DNA of 64,000 nucleotides from Pedobacter cryophilus (GCF_005116455.1 NZ_SWBP01000001.1:620001-684000), one strand, 5' to 3'; positions 26,064-35,704 are shown, counted from the first letter of the stretch. Numbers and translations: made by a program. Notes: generated by a model from the sequence alone, not told the origin.

Positions 26064-27304
26064 GATTCTTTCAGAAGATCATTAATTAATTTCTCAAACT
26101 CGTTCACAAATTCTATGTAATGATTACCTGTACCAGGACCACTAAAACCGGTATGAATTTCTCTCACTTCTCCTTTTTTATCAATGATAATCATAGTAGG
26201 AAAAGCAATAACTTTATTTAACATGGGAAGGCTTTTAGCTGCATCTTCTTTATCTTTTGTGTAGCCTGTCACCAACAAATTATATTTCACATTGAAACGA
26301 TTTTTTAACCGTTCAATATTTTTCTTTGACTTATCAAAATCACGGGTTCGCTCATAAGCTAAACCAACCACCTCTACTCCTTTAGCTTGATATTTATCAT
26401 AAAATTTAGACAAATAAGCGGTTTCGTCCATACAATTTGGGCACCAAGAACCTAACATTTGCAGCACAACCACTTTGTTTTTGAATTGAGGATCATTCAA
26501 AGAGATCATTTTCTTCTCTAAATTTGGAAACGAGAAATTGATTTTCTTCTCTCCGGTTTTTAGAACTGTTAATCCGTAGGCATCTGGTAATTTAGCTTGA
26601 TCATCTTTAACTGCCGACCATGTTTCAACAGAAGAAAAATCAGAATAAAATTTACCGTCAGTCAATTTATCTCCATCTAAAGTTGCTGTAAAAAGATAGG
26701 CATGTGAGCCATCAAAAGTAGAAATCATCAATTTATTACCATCTAAAATGCCATCTAAATAACGATAATCTCCGGTTGAGGTTAGAAAAGTACCGGTAAC
26801 TTTAGCGTCGTTTTGAACAAATTCGCCAATAGCAATGGTGGTATCTTTTCCATCTGTACTTAAAAAAGTGGTTGCCCATTTACCTGTAACTTGTGCCATA
26901 GGCTTTTCAAATTCTTTTTTAATTCTCCAGTCAATTCCTGCCTCTGCAAAAAATTGCATTACCACATCTGTATCTGCTAAATGCTTAGTCCAAACTCCGG
27001 TTATTTTTCCATCAGCTAAAACCCCTTTAATTTCAGAATCAAACAATGGCATTTGAATATGTATGGAATCTCCATTTCTAGAAATTTCATTTACTCTAAA
27101 ACGTTCAGAACTATTGAATATATCTAAATGATTTTTCCCGGCGCTGTCTGCAACTTCAAAATTGAAAGGAATTTCGGCTCCCGACTCGGTAATTAAAGCT
27201 CCTCTCCACATTCCGGTATTAAATACTGAACTTGGTTTATCGCATGAAGCAAAAAGGAAGAGAATGGAGCTCAAAAGGAAAATTAAATTGCTGATTTTTT
27301 TCAT
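26060..27304 (-). CDS. TlpA/ResA-like thiol-disulfide lipoprotein
   Basis: A 414-residue lipoprotein (lipobox Cys at residue 21, FLFASCDKP). The first 240 residues are a beta-rich domain repeated in Bacteroidota thioredoxin-like lipoproteins; the C-terminal domain is a TlpA/AhpC-TSA thioredoxin fold with the redox motif WCPNC near residue 288 and the cis-Pro loop AFPTMII. It probably reduces or isomerises disulfides in the periplasm. It overlaps the M1 peptidase gene by four bases, so the two form an operon. Confidence 0.88.
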   Translation of the reverse strand: MKKISNLIFLLSSILFLFASCDKPSSVFNTGMWRGALITESGAEIPFNFEVADSAGKNHLDIFNSSERFRVNEISRNGDSIHIQMPLFDSEIKGVLADGKITGVWTKHLADTDVVMQFFAEAGIDWRIKKEFEKPMAQVTGKWATTFLSTDGKDTTIAIGEFVQNDAKVTGTFLTSTGDYRYLDGILDGNKLMISTFDGSHAYLFTATLDGDKLTDGKFYSDFSSVETWSAVKDDQAKLPDAYGLTVLKTGEKKINFSFPNLEKKMISLNDPQFKNKVVVLQMLGSWCPNCMDETAYLSKFYDKYQAKGVEVVGLAYERTRDFDKSKKNIERLKNRFNVKYNLLVTGYTKDKEDAAKSLPMLNKVIAFPTMIIIDKKGEVREIHTGFSGPGTGNHYIEFVNEFEKLINDLLKES

Positions 27305-27433
27305 TCGAAAAGATTTGATTGTTGTTTAACTGATTCTTATTTGAATTCTAATATCAACAAACAAGAATCAAGTTTATCTCCTAAATTTTAGAAAAATAAA
27401 CTTGAAACACAAATATTCAAAAATTATACCGAA

Positions 27434-28573
27434 TTACTTGAGGATCTCTCTTGAAATGACAACTTTCTGTATTTCTGAAGTACCTTCATAAATTTGAGTG
27501 ATTTTAGCATCACGCATTAAACGTTCTACATGATATTCTTTTACAAAACCATATCCACCATGTATTTGAACGGCTTCTACCGTGGTTTTCATAGCTACTT
27601 CTGAGGCAAATAATTTGGCCATAGAACTAGCTTGTGCATAAGGTAATCCATTATCTTTTAGCCAAGCAGCTTTTAATACCATTAATCTGGCGGCTTCAAT
27701 TTCTGTAGCCATATCTGCTAGTTTAAAAGCTATAATTTGATGATCTGAGATTGGTTTTCCAAAAGTTTTGCGTTCTTTGGCGTATTGTGTGGCTAATTCA
27801 AAAGCGCCAGATGCAATACCTAAAGCTTGAGCGGCAATTCCAATTCTTCCGCCTTCTAAGGTTTTCATAGCAAATTTAAAACCGAAACCATCTTCACCAA
27901 TTCTATTTTCTTTAGGAACTTTAACATCTGTAAACATTAATGAATGTGTATCAGAGCCTCTGATTCCCAATTTATTTTCTTTTAAGCCAATTGTAAAACC
28001 AGGCATTCCTCTTTCTACAATTAAGGCATTTATCCCTTTATGACCTTTAGAAACATCAGTTTGCGCAATTACTAAATAAGTAGAAGCAGAACTTCCGTTG
28101 GTAATCCAGTTTTTTGTTCCGTTTAATAAATAATGGTCTCCCATATCTATAGCCGTAGTATGTTGTGAAGTAGCATCAGAACCGGCTTCTGGCTCTGAAA
28201 GACAAAATGCTCCAATTTTTTCTCCAGATGCTAAGGGTTTCAAATATTTTTCTTTCTGCTCTTCTGAACCAAAATGCTCGATACCAAAACAAACCAAAGA
28301 ATTATTTACAGAAACCACTACAGATGTTGAAGCATCAATTTTAGAAAGCTCTTCCATTACTAAAACATAAGAAATAGCATCCATACCTGAACCATTATAT
28401 TTGGGATCAACCATCATGCCCATAAATCCCAGTTCGCCCAATTTTTTTACTTGTTCGGCCGGAAATTTTTGATGCTCGTCTCTTTCTATTACACCTGGTT
28501 TTAACTCAGTTTGCGCAAAATCCCTGGCTGCTTGCTGAATCATTAAATGTTCTTCAGAAAATTGAAAATGCAT
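27434..28573 (-). CDS. Acyl-CoA dehydrogenase
   Basis: A 379-residue FAD enzyme of the short/branched-chain acyl-CoA dehydrogenase group, acting in beta-oxidation or branched-chain amino-acid breakdown. Flavin-contact motifs are CLSEPEAGSDA and WITNGSSASTYLV; the C-terminus contains QIHGGYGFVKEYHVERLMRD and the catalytic Glu in QIYEGTSEIQ. Substrate chain length cannot be assigned. On the minus strand TATCTTTG at 28654-28647 is a likely -7 element, giving a leader of roughly 65 bases. Confidence 0.95.
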   Translation of the reverse strand: MHFQFSEEHLMIQQAARDFAQTELKPGVIERDEHQKFPAEQVKKLGELGFMGMMVDPKYNGSGMDAISYVLVMEELSKIDASTSVVVSVNNSLVCFGIEHFGSEEQKEKYLKPLASGEKIGAFCLSEPEAGSDATSQHTTAIDMGDHYLLNGTKNWITNGSSASTYLVIAQTDVSKGHKGINALIVERGMPGFTIGLKENKLGIRGSDTHSLMFTDVKVPKENRIGEDGFGFKFAMKTLEGGRIGIAAQALGIASGAFELATQYAKERKTFGKPISDHQIIAFKLADMATEIEAARLMVLKAAWLKDNGLPYAQASSMAKLFASEVAMKTTVEAVQIHGGYGFVKEYHVERLMRDAKITQIYEGTSEIQKVVISREILK

Positions 28574-28692
28574 AGTATAAGTTCTTATTTGTTGGTTTAA
28601 ACCTTAGAAATTAAAATTTTGTTTTGTCTGGTTTACTTAAGACAAACAAAGATAAGAAATTATTATGCAAGCATAGTAATGTAAAAAAATTA

Positions 28693-29193
28693 TTACTGCG
28701 CTTTTATAATTTTTTGTTCTATTGCAGTGGTAGAGTAGCCTTCTATAAAAGTGATGGTTTTCACTTCGCCATTGTTTGCTAATACTTCTTTTGCACCTAC
28801 TATATTTGCTATTTCGTAATCTGCACCTTTTACTAAAACATTGGGCAAAATTGCATTGATTAAGCGAAGAGGAGTTTCGTCATCAAAAAGAATAATTGCA
28901 TCAACAAAGAAAAAAGCGGCTAAAATACAGCTTCTAGATTGTTGATCATTTATGGGGCGAGTGGGGCCTTTTAATCTTTTTGTAGAATCATCAGAATTTA
29001 ATCCGATTACTAATTTTGTGCCTAAATCTGCTGCTTTAGATAGATAATCTACATGTCCTAAATGCATAATATCAAAACAACCATTAGTAAAAACAATCTT
29101 TTGATCAGTGTCTTTCCATTTGCTCAGTTGTTGCTCAAAATCTTCGATGTTGTTATAGATTTTAGCTTGCAGCGTAGTTTTGTTATTTTTCAT
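28693..29193 (-). CDS. rfaE2: D-glycero-beta-D-manno-heptose 1-phosphate adenylyltransferase
   Basis: A 166-residue nucleotidyltransferase corresponding to the C-terminal half of HldE. FTNGCFDIMHLGHVDYLSKA holds the HxGH active site, and the C-terminus ends with EGYSTTAIEQKI, matching the GxSTT loop. It makes ADP-heptose for the lipopolysaccharide inner core. The kinase half is absent and must be encoded elsewhere, the usual arrangement outside enterics. The gene begins inside the last 11 bases of the upstream membrane-protein gene. Confidence 0.92.
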   Translation of the reverse strand: MKNNKTTLQAKIYNNIEDFEQQLSKWKDTDQKIVFTNGCFDIMHLGHVDYLSKAADLGTKLVIGLNSDDSTKRLKGPTRPINDQQSRSCILAAFFFVDAIILFDDETPLRLINAILPNVLVKGADYEIANIVGAKEVLANNGEVKTITFIEGYSTTAIEQKIIKAQ

Positions 29194-30169
29194 GAGCTGT
29201 GTTGTTGATTTTGAACCCTAAAATTAAGCCTAAAAATCCAAAAATTATTACGGCTAAAGTTTGAGCGGCGTGAATGATGGTGGCGTATTCTAAACCGGCC
29301 GCTTTATTGATGTTTAGTATAGCCAAAACCTCGGTCACCATAAAGTGAAAAGCCCCAAGTCCACCTTGAATTGGGGCAATCATACCTAAACTGCCTCCAA
29401 TTACGGTTAAAATTGCAGCAGAAAAACCCAGTATTGATGTTTCTTGCAAAACATTGAACCCTATTAAAGAAGATAGTATGTAAAACAGCCAAATTGCATA
29501 GGTATAAACCACAAATAAAAAAGGGTTATTAATTTTTTTTACCGATAATACGCCTGTTTTAAACTTGTTAAAAAGACGATTGATTCTTATAAAAACCCCT
29601 TTTTTGCCTTTACTATAATTTAAAAAGAGAAACAAGCCTAAGAAAACTATAAGTAATAATACTAACCACAACCATTTATCGCTTTGCAAAAAAGAAGAAA
29701 AATTGAGTTTTTGAAAAAGTGAAATCAGCAAATCTGCATAAATAAACAGCGATGTTAAAACTAAAATTAACAACATTAACAAGTCTATCACACGCTCTGC
29801 AATAACGGTTCCTAATAAAGAAACCATGTTTAATTTTTCTTTTTTTGCAAGTATAGCGCAACGGGCTATTTCTCCTGCTCTTGGCACAGCTAAATTGATG
29901 AGGTAGCCAACCATTAAAGCATTAAAAGTATGAGCCAACTTTGGTTTAGTTTCGGTAATTGAAGCAATCATTAATTGCCATCTTAAAGCTCTAAAAAAAT
30001 GTGCTGCCATTACAAAAAAAGCTGATCCAAAAGCCCAGTTCCAATTGGCGCTTTTTAAATCTGCAAATAAATCAGGATGGTATTGATTTTTAAAAAGAAA
30101 ATAGACAATACTTAATCCTATTAAGAATAAAATAACATACTTAATTATGGCAATAAGATTGATTTTCAA
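29183..30169 (-). CDS. Lysylphosphatidylglycerol-synthase-like/UPF0104 membrane protein
   Basis: A 328-residue polytopic protein with about eight helices, matching the UPF0104 family (membrane half of MprF, AglD). The HFFRALRWQLMI and AVPRAGEIARCAIL segments are family signatures. Relatives flip or transfer lipid-linked substrates. The start is TTG at 30169, nine bases after the panD stop. It overlaps rfaE2, so a role in envelope glycolipids is a reasonable inference but not proven. Confidence 0.85.
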   Translation of the reverse strand: MKINLIAIIKYVILFLIGLSIVYFLFKNQYHPDLFADLKSANWNWAFGSAFFVMAAHFFRALRWQLMIASITETKPKLAHTFNALMVGYLINLAVPRAGEIARCAILAKKEKLNMVSLLGTVIAERVIDLLMLLILVLTSLFIYADLLISLFQKLNFSSFLQSDKWLWLVLLLIVFLGLFLFLNYSKGKKGVFIRINRLFNKFKTGVLSVKKINNPFLFVVYTYAIWLFYILSSLIGFNVLQETSILGFSAAILTVIGGSLGMIAPIQGGLGAFHFMVTEVLAILNINKAAGLEYATIIHAAQTLAVIIFGFLGLILGFKINNTAHEK

Positions 30170-30178
30170 TCGGTAAGT

Positions 30179-30529
30179 TTATTTGATAAGCTGATTATTT
30201 TCATCAGGAAAAACTAATACCGGTTCGTATTTTTTGGCCTCCTCCATTTCCATGTGGGCATAAGAAACAATAATTATTATGTCTCCAATTTGTGCTAACC
30301 TAGCACAAGAGCCGTTTAAGCAAATGGTCCCGCTGCCTCTTTCTCCTTTAATGATATAAGTCTCAAAACGAGCTCCGTTATTGTTATTAACTACCTGAAC
30401 TTTTTCGTTAGGAATCATGTTCGCAGCATCAATCAAATCCTCATCAATGGTAATACTACCAACGTAATTTAATTCTGATTGAGTAACCTTCGCTCTGTGA
30501 ATTTTAGATTTTAAAACTTCAATAATCAT
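30179..30529 (-). CDS. panD: Aspartate 1-decarboxylase (pyruvoyl enzyme proenzyme)
   Basis: A 116-residue proenzyme. Self-cleavage occurs at the Gly24-Ser25 bond in NYVGSITID, generating the pyruvoyl group that decarboxylates aspartate to beta-alanine for pantothenate. The conserved [11 protein letters not shown] segment forms the active-site loop. Full length. It sits 34 bases after panC, so both halves of the pantoate-beta-alanine supply are co-transcribed. Confidence 0.96.
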   Translation of the reverse strand: MIIEVLKSKIHRAKVTQSELNYVGSITIDEDLIDAANMIPNEKVQVVNNNNGARFETYIIKGERGSGTICLNGSCARLAQIGDIIIIVSYAHMEMEEAKKYEPVLVFPDENNQLIK

Positions 30530-30563
30530 GTTGCAAATTTAGAAATAGAAATGAAAATTATTG

Positions 30564-31403
30564 TTACGAAAGCATCATATTATCTATGAGCCTTGTTTTA
30601 CCAACCATACAAGCCACTAAAGCAATAGCACTTTCATTATCGTTTATTTGCTTGTCTAAGAGTGTGTTTTGATCACAAATTTTAAAATATTCCAGCTTCA
30701 AATCCTCATCATTTTGATAATATCCAATAGCTTTTTCCAATAATTCACTCAAAGAATAGCGATGGTAATTCTCCTTAACAAACAACAATGATTGGTATAA
30801 GGTAAGTGCTTTTTCTCTCTCCAAATCATTTAACCTAATATTTCTAGAACTCATAGCCAAACCATCTGGTTCTCTAATGATTGGGCAAGCCACTAATGCT
30901 ATACCTAAATTTAAATCATCATTCATTTTTTTGATGACTAAAAACTGTTGATAATCTTTTTGTCCAAAAAATGCCCTAGTTGGTTTCACTAAATCAAATA
31001 ATTTAAATACAATTTGAGTAACGCCTTTGTAGTGGCCGGGCCTAAATTCACCTTCCAGTATTTTGTCTAAAGCCCCAACTCCATAATTCCATTCTTCATG
31101 GTTATGATACATTTCACTCACCTCAGGCAAAAAAAGCACATCGCAGCCAGCCTGCACTAACATTTTTGTATCCTCAACAATAGGTTTAGGATACTTTAAT
31201 AAGTCATCAGAATTGTTGAATTGTGTGGGATTTACAAAAATACTCACCACAGTTAAATCACATGCTAATTTTGATTGTTCAATTAAAGATAAATGCCCAT
31301 TATGTAATGCTCCCATTGTTGGGACTAAGCCTATCTTAAACTTATTATTTCTAAAAGATTCTAGGTAACCAGAAAGTTCTAATTGGGTTTTTATGATTTT
31401 CAA
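30564..31403 (-). CDS. panC: Pantothenate synthetase
   Basis: A 279-residue ligase that joins pantoate and beta-alanine with ATP. VPTMGALHNGHLSLIE contains the HxGH ATP-binding motif, FFGQKDYQQ and MSSRNIRL (KMSKS-like) complete the active site. The start codon is TTG at 31403; it gives the expected N-terminus and no ATG is suitable. It heads the minus-strand run panC-panD-UPF0104-rfaE2 and is divergent from the glycogen-synthase-like gene. Confidence 0.95.
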   Translation of the reverse strand: MKIIKTQLELSGYLESFRNNKFKIGLVPTMGALHNGHLSLIEQSKLACDLTVVSIFVNPTQFNNSDDLLKYPKPIVEDTKMLVQAGCDVLFLPEVSEMYHNHEEWNYGVGALDKILEGEFRPGHYKGVTQIVFKLFDLVKPTRAFFGQKDYQQFLVIKKMNDDLNLGIALVACPIIREPDGLAMSSRNIRLNDLEREKALTLYQSLLFVKENYHRYSLSELLEKAIGYYQNDEDLKLEYFKICDQNTLLDKQINDNESAIALVACMVGKTRLIDNMMLS

Positions 31404-31473
31404 AAACTAAAAAATTTAATGTGCAAAATTGTGTAATTAGTTAGTAATAAACAAAAAGCATTTGCATAACTCA

Positions 31474-31504
31474 TTGTTTTTTTGCTAGATTATTCTTATA
31501 TTTG
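31474..31504 (+). promoter_or_regulatory. Promoter of the glycogen-synthase-like gene
   Basis: TTG (31474-31476), a 20-base spacer and TATATTTG (31497-31504) match the Bacteroidota consensus. The predicted start is near 31511, giving a leader of about 40 bases. TAGGAG at 31546-31551 ends immediately before the ATG, too close for a normal Shine-Dalgarno spacing. Confidence 0.6.
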
Positions 31505-31551
31505 CACTTCTAAAAATACTTCTTTAACAAAAACTTAACAAAGATTAGGAG

Positions 31552-32376
31552 ATGGGAAAAACCAAGCTTTTGTTTATCACACATGAAATGTCGCCATTTC
31601 TGGAACTAACAAACATTTCAAAGATCACCAGACAATTACCGCAAGCTATGCAAGATAAAGGTTTCGAAATTCGAATCCTTATGCCAAGATTTGGTAGTAT
31701 TAATGAAAGAAGAAACAGATTACATGAAGTAATCAGATTATCAGGAATGAACATTGTAATTGGCGAAACAGATAATCCGCTGATTATCAAGGTAGCCTCT
31801 ATTCCGGCTGCAAGAATGCAAGTTTACTTTTTGGATAACGAAGATTATTTTCATAGAAAATATGTCTTTAATGATGCAAAAGGCAAGTTTTATGGCGACA
31901 ATGATGAAAGAACAATTTTCTTTTGTAAAGGCGCTTTAGAAACTGTTAAAAAATTAGGCTGGGCACCTGATATTGTTCACTGTCATGGTTGGATGAGTGC
32001 TTTGGTTCCTGCCTACTTAAAAACAAATTACAAAGACGATCCTACGTTTAAAGATGCTAAAATCATTTATTCTATATACAGCGATACTTATCCTGAAACA
32101 TTAGGAGCTGAGTTTGCTAAAAAAGCAGTAATGAAAGGAATGAATGCATCAGACACTGCTGATTATGCAGAAGCAACACACGCAGCGATCAATAAAGCAG
32201 CAATTAAATATTCTGACGGAGTGGTGATAGGCGATGAAAATATTGATGTAGAACTGTTAAACTTTGTTAAAAAATCAGAAAAAACAGTTTTAAACTACGA
32301 TGCTACATTAGATTTCGAAAATTATTACAATTTTTACCAAGAAATCGCGTCTGATGAATTAGTATCAGTTGCTTAA
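31552..32376 (+). CDS. Glycogen/starch-synthase-like protein, N-terminal GT5 domain only
   Basis: A 274-residue protein equal to the N-terminal Rossmann domain of GT5 glycogen synthases (usual length about 480). LLFITHEMSPFLE and PDIVHCHGWMSALVPAYLK are recognisable, but the KxGGL ADP-glucose motif is replaced by ELTNISKITRQLP and the entire C-terminal nucleotide-sugar domain is absent. The frame ends cleanly and has its own promoter, so it looks like a stable short family rather than a broken gene. Normal glycogen synthase activity seems unlikely; a binding or regulatory role is possible. It lies 16 bases before a DUF4270 lipoprotein gene. Confidence 0.8.
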   Translation: MGKTKLLFITHEMSPFLELTNISKITRQLPQAMQDKGFEIRILMPRFGSINERRNRLHEVIRLSGMNIVIGETDNPLIIKVASIPAARMQVYFLDNEDYFHRKYVFNDAKGKFYGDNDERTIFFCKGALETVKKLGWAPDIVHCHGWMSALVPAYLKTNYKDDPTFKDAKIIYSIYSDTYPETLGAEFAKKAVMKGMNASDTADYAEATHAAINKAAIKYSDGVVIGDENIDVELLNFVKKSEKTVLNYDATLDFENYYNFYQEIASDELVSVA

Positions 32377-32392
32377 TTATTGAAATAATCAT

Positions 32393-33775
32393 ATGAAATT
32401 TATAAAATCAGGCTTATTAACTTTGTTAGTAAGTCTTTTTATTTTTAGCGGGTGTAAAAACTCAACTAGTGTAGGATTAGATGTTGATCCTAACATTGCT
32501 TTAAATTCTAAGTTTATTGATACTAGTACCGTCTTTACTAAACTAATGAAACAAGATAGTATTGTTTCTAATGGTACAAACAATAGTGTTTTAGCTTATT
32601 TTAAAGACCCTGTATTTGGTACTACAACGGGTAATATAGCTGTAGCTTTAACCTTACCCTCTGCCAATTATACTTTTGGTAAAAATCCTGTTTTAGATTC
32701 TGCCATTTTAGTTTTGCCATTTGCAGGTTTTTATGGAGACAGTACAGGCACCAATTATACAGTAGAAGTAAGACAATTAGATGAAGTGCTTTACACAGAA
32801 AGTCCAAAAACTTATTATAATACAAAGAAATGGAACTTTAAGACTACATTAATAGGATCTAAAGATTTTAACGCCCGTTATAAAGACAGTATCATTTTAC
32901 AAGATATTTTAGTTGGGAAAAAAGATACCATTAAAAAAGTTTCTGCACAACTTAGAATAAAACTTGACCCAAGCTTTATTAACAATAATATCTTAAAAAC
33001 AGATTCATTAAACTTGCTATCAAATAAAGTATTTAATGATTTTATAAAAGGATTATATGTTTCTTTAAATAAAAGCACAACCACCAATAACGGAGGAGTA
33101 TTTTTATTTAACACTTACGCCCAAAATGCTGCAAAACTAGACTTGTTTTACAAAAAAACATCCACCACAGGATCAATAGATACTGTAAATACCAGTTTAG
33201 CCATAATGGGAACTAGCGGATATGCAGTTTCTGAAGTAACATGGGATTTAAACGGTACTGCTGTTGCAACAGAATTGCAAAACACCAGCAAAAATAGCAA
33301 CAATCTTTACATTAAAAGTTTAGGCGGCACTCAAGTTAAAGTTGATTTTCCTTATTTAAGTAAATTAAAAGCTTTAGGAGATAATGTAGCCATTAACAGA
33401 GCAGAACTTATATTGAAAGTTGTTAATGGATCTGAAACCCCATACAAACCTATCTCAAGATTAAGAGCATTTAGATGGGATATAGCTGAAAGGCCACAAT
33501 ATATTCCTGATGAAAACCCAAGTGACTTTAGAAACCTTGGACCAGGTTTTATAGGAGGTTTTTACAATAGCGCCACTAAAGCTTATGTGTTTAATTTCAC
33601 AGGATATATTCAAGATTTAATTAATGGCAAAACAAAAAATTACGGCACATTCATTACTGTATCCGATTTCACCAGTTCAGGAAGTGTTTTTGATGTGGCA
33701 TCAAGATCTTTAACAGGCGGTAGCAATGTAACGTACAAAGCACAACTTAAAATTTACTACACAGATTTAAAGTAA
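32393..33775 (+). CDS. DUF4270 lipoprotein
   Basis: A 460-residue lipoprotein (lipobox Cys at residue 21, FIFSGCKNS) of the Bacteroidota DUF4270 family. The opening VGLDVDPN after the lipobox and a C-terminal SLTGGSNVTYKAQLKIYYTD end are typical. It is beta-rich, likely outer-membrane attached, of unknown function. It follows the glycogen-synthase-like gene by 16 bases and is followed by a strong hairpin that ends at the glmS start. Confidence 0.85.
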   Translation: MKFIKSGLLTLLVSLFIFSGCKNSTSVGLDVDPNIALNSKFIDTSTVFTKLMKQDSIVSNGTNNSVLAYFKDPVFGTTTGNIAVALTLPSANYTFGKNPVLDSAILVLPFAGFYGDSTGTNYTVEVRQLDEVLYTESPKTYYNTKKWNFKTTLIGSKDFNARYKDSIILQDILVGKKDTIKKVSAQLRIKLDPSFINNNILKTDSLNLLSNKVFNDFIKGLYVSLNKSTTTNNGGVFLFNTYAQNAAKLDLFYKKTSTTGSIDTVNTSLAIMGTSGYAVSEVTWDLNGTAVATELQNTSKNSNNLYIKSLGGTQVKVDFPYLSKLKALGDNVAINRAELILKVVNGSETPYKPISRLRAFRWDIAERPQYIPDENPSDFRNLGPGFIGGFYNSATKAYVFNFTGYIQDLINGKTKNYGTFITVSDFTSSGSVFDVASRSLTGGSNVTYKAQLKIYYTDLK

Positions 33776-33799
33776 GAAAATATAAAGAATTTTATAATG

Positions 33800-33849
33800 A
33801 AACTATATTTTGTAGCTTAGTAAATAATCTACAAAATATAGTTTTTTTT
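33800..33849 (+). terminator. Terminator-type hairpin directly abutting the glmS start codon
   Basis: AAACTATATTTTGTAG (33800-33815) pairs perfectly over 16 bp with CTACAAAATATAGTTT (33829-33844), loop 13 bases, followed by TTTTT (33845-33849). The next base is the A of the glmS ATG. It should terminate transcripts from the DUF4270 gene and leaves no room for a glmS ribosome-binding site outside the hairpin. Confidence 0.85.
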
Positions 33850-35691
33850 ATGTGTGGTATAGTCGGATATATAGGTTTTAGAGATGCCTATCCAATCATC
33901 ATTAAAGGTTTACATCGCTTAGAATACCGAGGGTATGATAGTGCTGGTATTGCCTTAATCAATAACTCTTCTCATTTAAATATTTATAAAAAAGCTGGTA
34001 AGGTTAGTAACCTAGAAGAATTCATTGGTGAAAATGATCAAACTGGTCATGTAGGCATGGGACATACCCGTTGGGCTACCCATGGAGCGCCTAACGATAA
34101 AAATTCTCATCCACATCAATCAGGTGATGAGAATTTAGCTATTATCCACAATGGCATTATTGAGAATTACGGTCCTTTAAAAGAAGAATTAATTTCAAGA
34201 GGGCACACTTTTAAAAGTGATACCGATACGGAGGTATTGATACATTTAATAGAAGATATTCAAAGTAAAGCAAATCTTGATTTAAGAGAAGCCGTAAGGG
34301 TGGCGCTTAATGAAGTGGTGGGTGCTTATGCTATCGTAATCATGAGTAAAGACGATCCTAATCAGCTTATTGCGGCTAGAAAAGGAAGTCCGATGGTGAT
34401 TGGTGTAGGTGAGCATGAGTATTTTGTAGCTTCTGATGCTACACCAATTGTGGAATACACTAAAAACGTAATCTATTTAAATGATAACGAAATTGCCTAC
34501 TTAAAAAAGGATGAACTCCTGATTAAAAACATAGATAACACCGTTCAAACTCCTTATATACAAGCTTTAGAACTCAAACTAGAGATGCTTGAAAAAGGAG
34601 GGTATGAACATTTTATGTTGAAAGAGATCTTTGAACAACCACGCTCTATTCGTGATTGTATGAGAGGAAGAATTTATCCGGAAGAGGGAAAAGTACAACT
34701 TGGAGGTATTAAAGATTATACCGAGAAATTCAAAAATGCAGATAGAATAATTATTGTAGCCTGTGGGACTTCATGGCATGCTGGTTTAGTTGGAGAATAT
34801 CTGATTGAAGAATATGCAAGAATACCGGTGGAAGTGGAATATGCGTCTGAATTTAGATATAGAAACCCAATTATATCAGAAAAAGATATTGTAATTGCCA
34901 TTTCTCAATCTGGCGAAACTGCTGATACCATGGCGGCAATTGAGTTGGCTAAGGAAAGAGGAGCCACAATTTTTGGAGTTTGTAATGTTGTTGGAGCATC
35001 TATTCCCAGATTAACTCATGCGGGAGTTTATACCCATGCCGGACCAGAAATTGGTGTGGCTTCTACAAAAGCATTTACGGCTCAAGTTACAGTTTTAACT
35101 TTGATGGCTTTTTATATGGCTCAAACAAAAGGAACCATTACGCAAAGTAAGCTCATTAGTTTATTAATTGAGTTAGAAAAAATTCCTGATCTAATTGAAA
35201 GAACGCTTTTATCTAATGATTATATTTTAGGTATTGCAGAGAAATTTAAGGATTCTAGAAATGCGCTTTTCTTGGGTAGAGGAAGTGGTTTCCCAGTAGC
35301 CTTAGAAGGAGCTTTAAAACTCAAGGAGATTTCATACATCCATGCTGAAGGTTACCCTGCGGCAGAAATGAAGCATGGACCAATTGCTTTGATTGATGAA
35401 GAAATGCCCGTAGTTGTTATTGCAACCAAAACTTCATCTTATGAAAAAGTTATTTCTAACATACAAGAAGTAAAAGCAAGAAAAGGAGTTGTAATTGCCA
35501 TTGTAACCGAAGGAGATACAGAAGTGAAAAATATGGCTGATTATGTGATAGAAATACCTCATGCAGATGAAGCGTTTTTACCTTTATTAGCAACTATTCC
35601 ATTGCAATTGCTATCCTATCATATTGCAGTTTTAAGAGGTTGCAATGTAGATCAGCCAAGAAATTTAGCTAAATCTGTTACGGTAGAATAA
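33850..35691 (+). CDS. glmS: Glutamine-fructose-6-phosphate aminotransferase (isomerizing)
   Basis: A 613-residue enzyme making glucosamine-6-phosphate, the first step to UDP-GlcNAc for peptidoglycan and lipopolysaccharide. After Met removal Cys1 of MCGIVGYIG is the glutaminase nucleophile; HTRWATHGAP and HNGIIENY complete that domain. Two SIS domains follow (ACGTSWHAG, SQSGETADT; GRGSGFPVALEGALKLKEI), ending in the conserved LAKSVTVE. The start is fixed by the N-terminal Cys. The ATG directly follows a terminator hairpin, so expression control is likely unusual. A terminator follows. Confidence 0.97.
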   Translation: MCGIVGYIGFRDAYPIIIKGLHRLEYRGYDSAGIALINNSSHLNIYKKAGKVSNLEEFIGENDQTGHVGMGHTRWATHGAPNDKNSHPHQSGDENLAIIHNGIIENYGPLKEELISRGHTFKSDTDTEVLIHLIEDIQSKANLDLREAVRVALNEVVGAYAIVIMSKDDPNQLIAARKGSPMVIGVGEHEYFVASDATPIVEYTKNVIYLNDNEIAYLKKDELLIKNIDNTVQTPYIQALELKLEMLEKGGYEHFMLKEIFEQPRSIRDCMRGRIYPEEGKVQLGGIKDYTEKFKNADRIIIVACGTSWHAGLVGEYLIEEYARIPVEVEYASEFRYRNPIISEKDIVIAISQSGETADTMAAIELAKERGATIFGVCNVVGASIPRLTHAGVYTHAGPEIGVASTKAFTAQVTVLTLMAFYMAQTKGTITQSKLISLLIELEKIPDLIERTLLSNDYILGIAEKFKDSRNALFLGRGSGFPVALEGALKLKEISYIHAEGYPAAEMKHGPIALIDEEMPVVVIATKTSSYEKVISNIQEVKARKGVVIAIVTEGDTEVKNMADYVIEIPHADEAFLPLLATIPLQLLSYHIAVLRGCNVDQPRNLAKSVTVE

Positions 35692-35704
35692 TATATTACA
35701 TTTC

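Noticed and set aside
31552-32376. Truncated glycogen synthase as a pseudogene
   Set aside because: The frame is clean, has a promoter, and no remnant of the C-terminal domain follows; the next gene starts 16 bases later.
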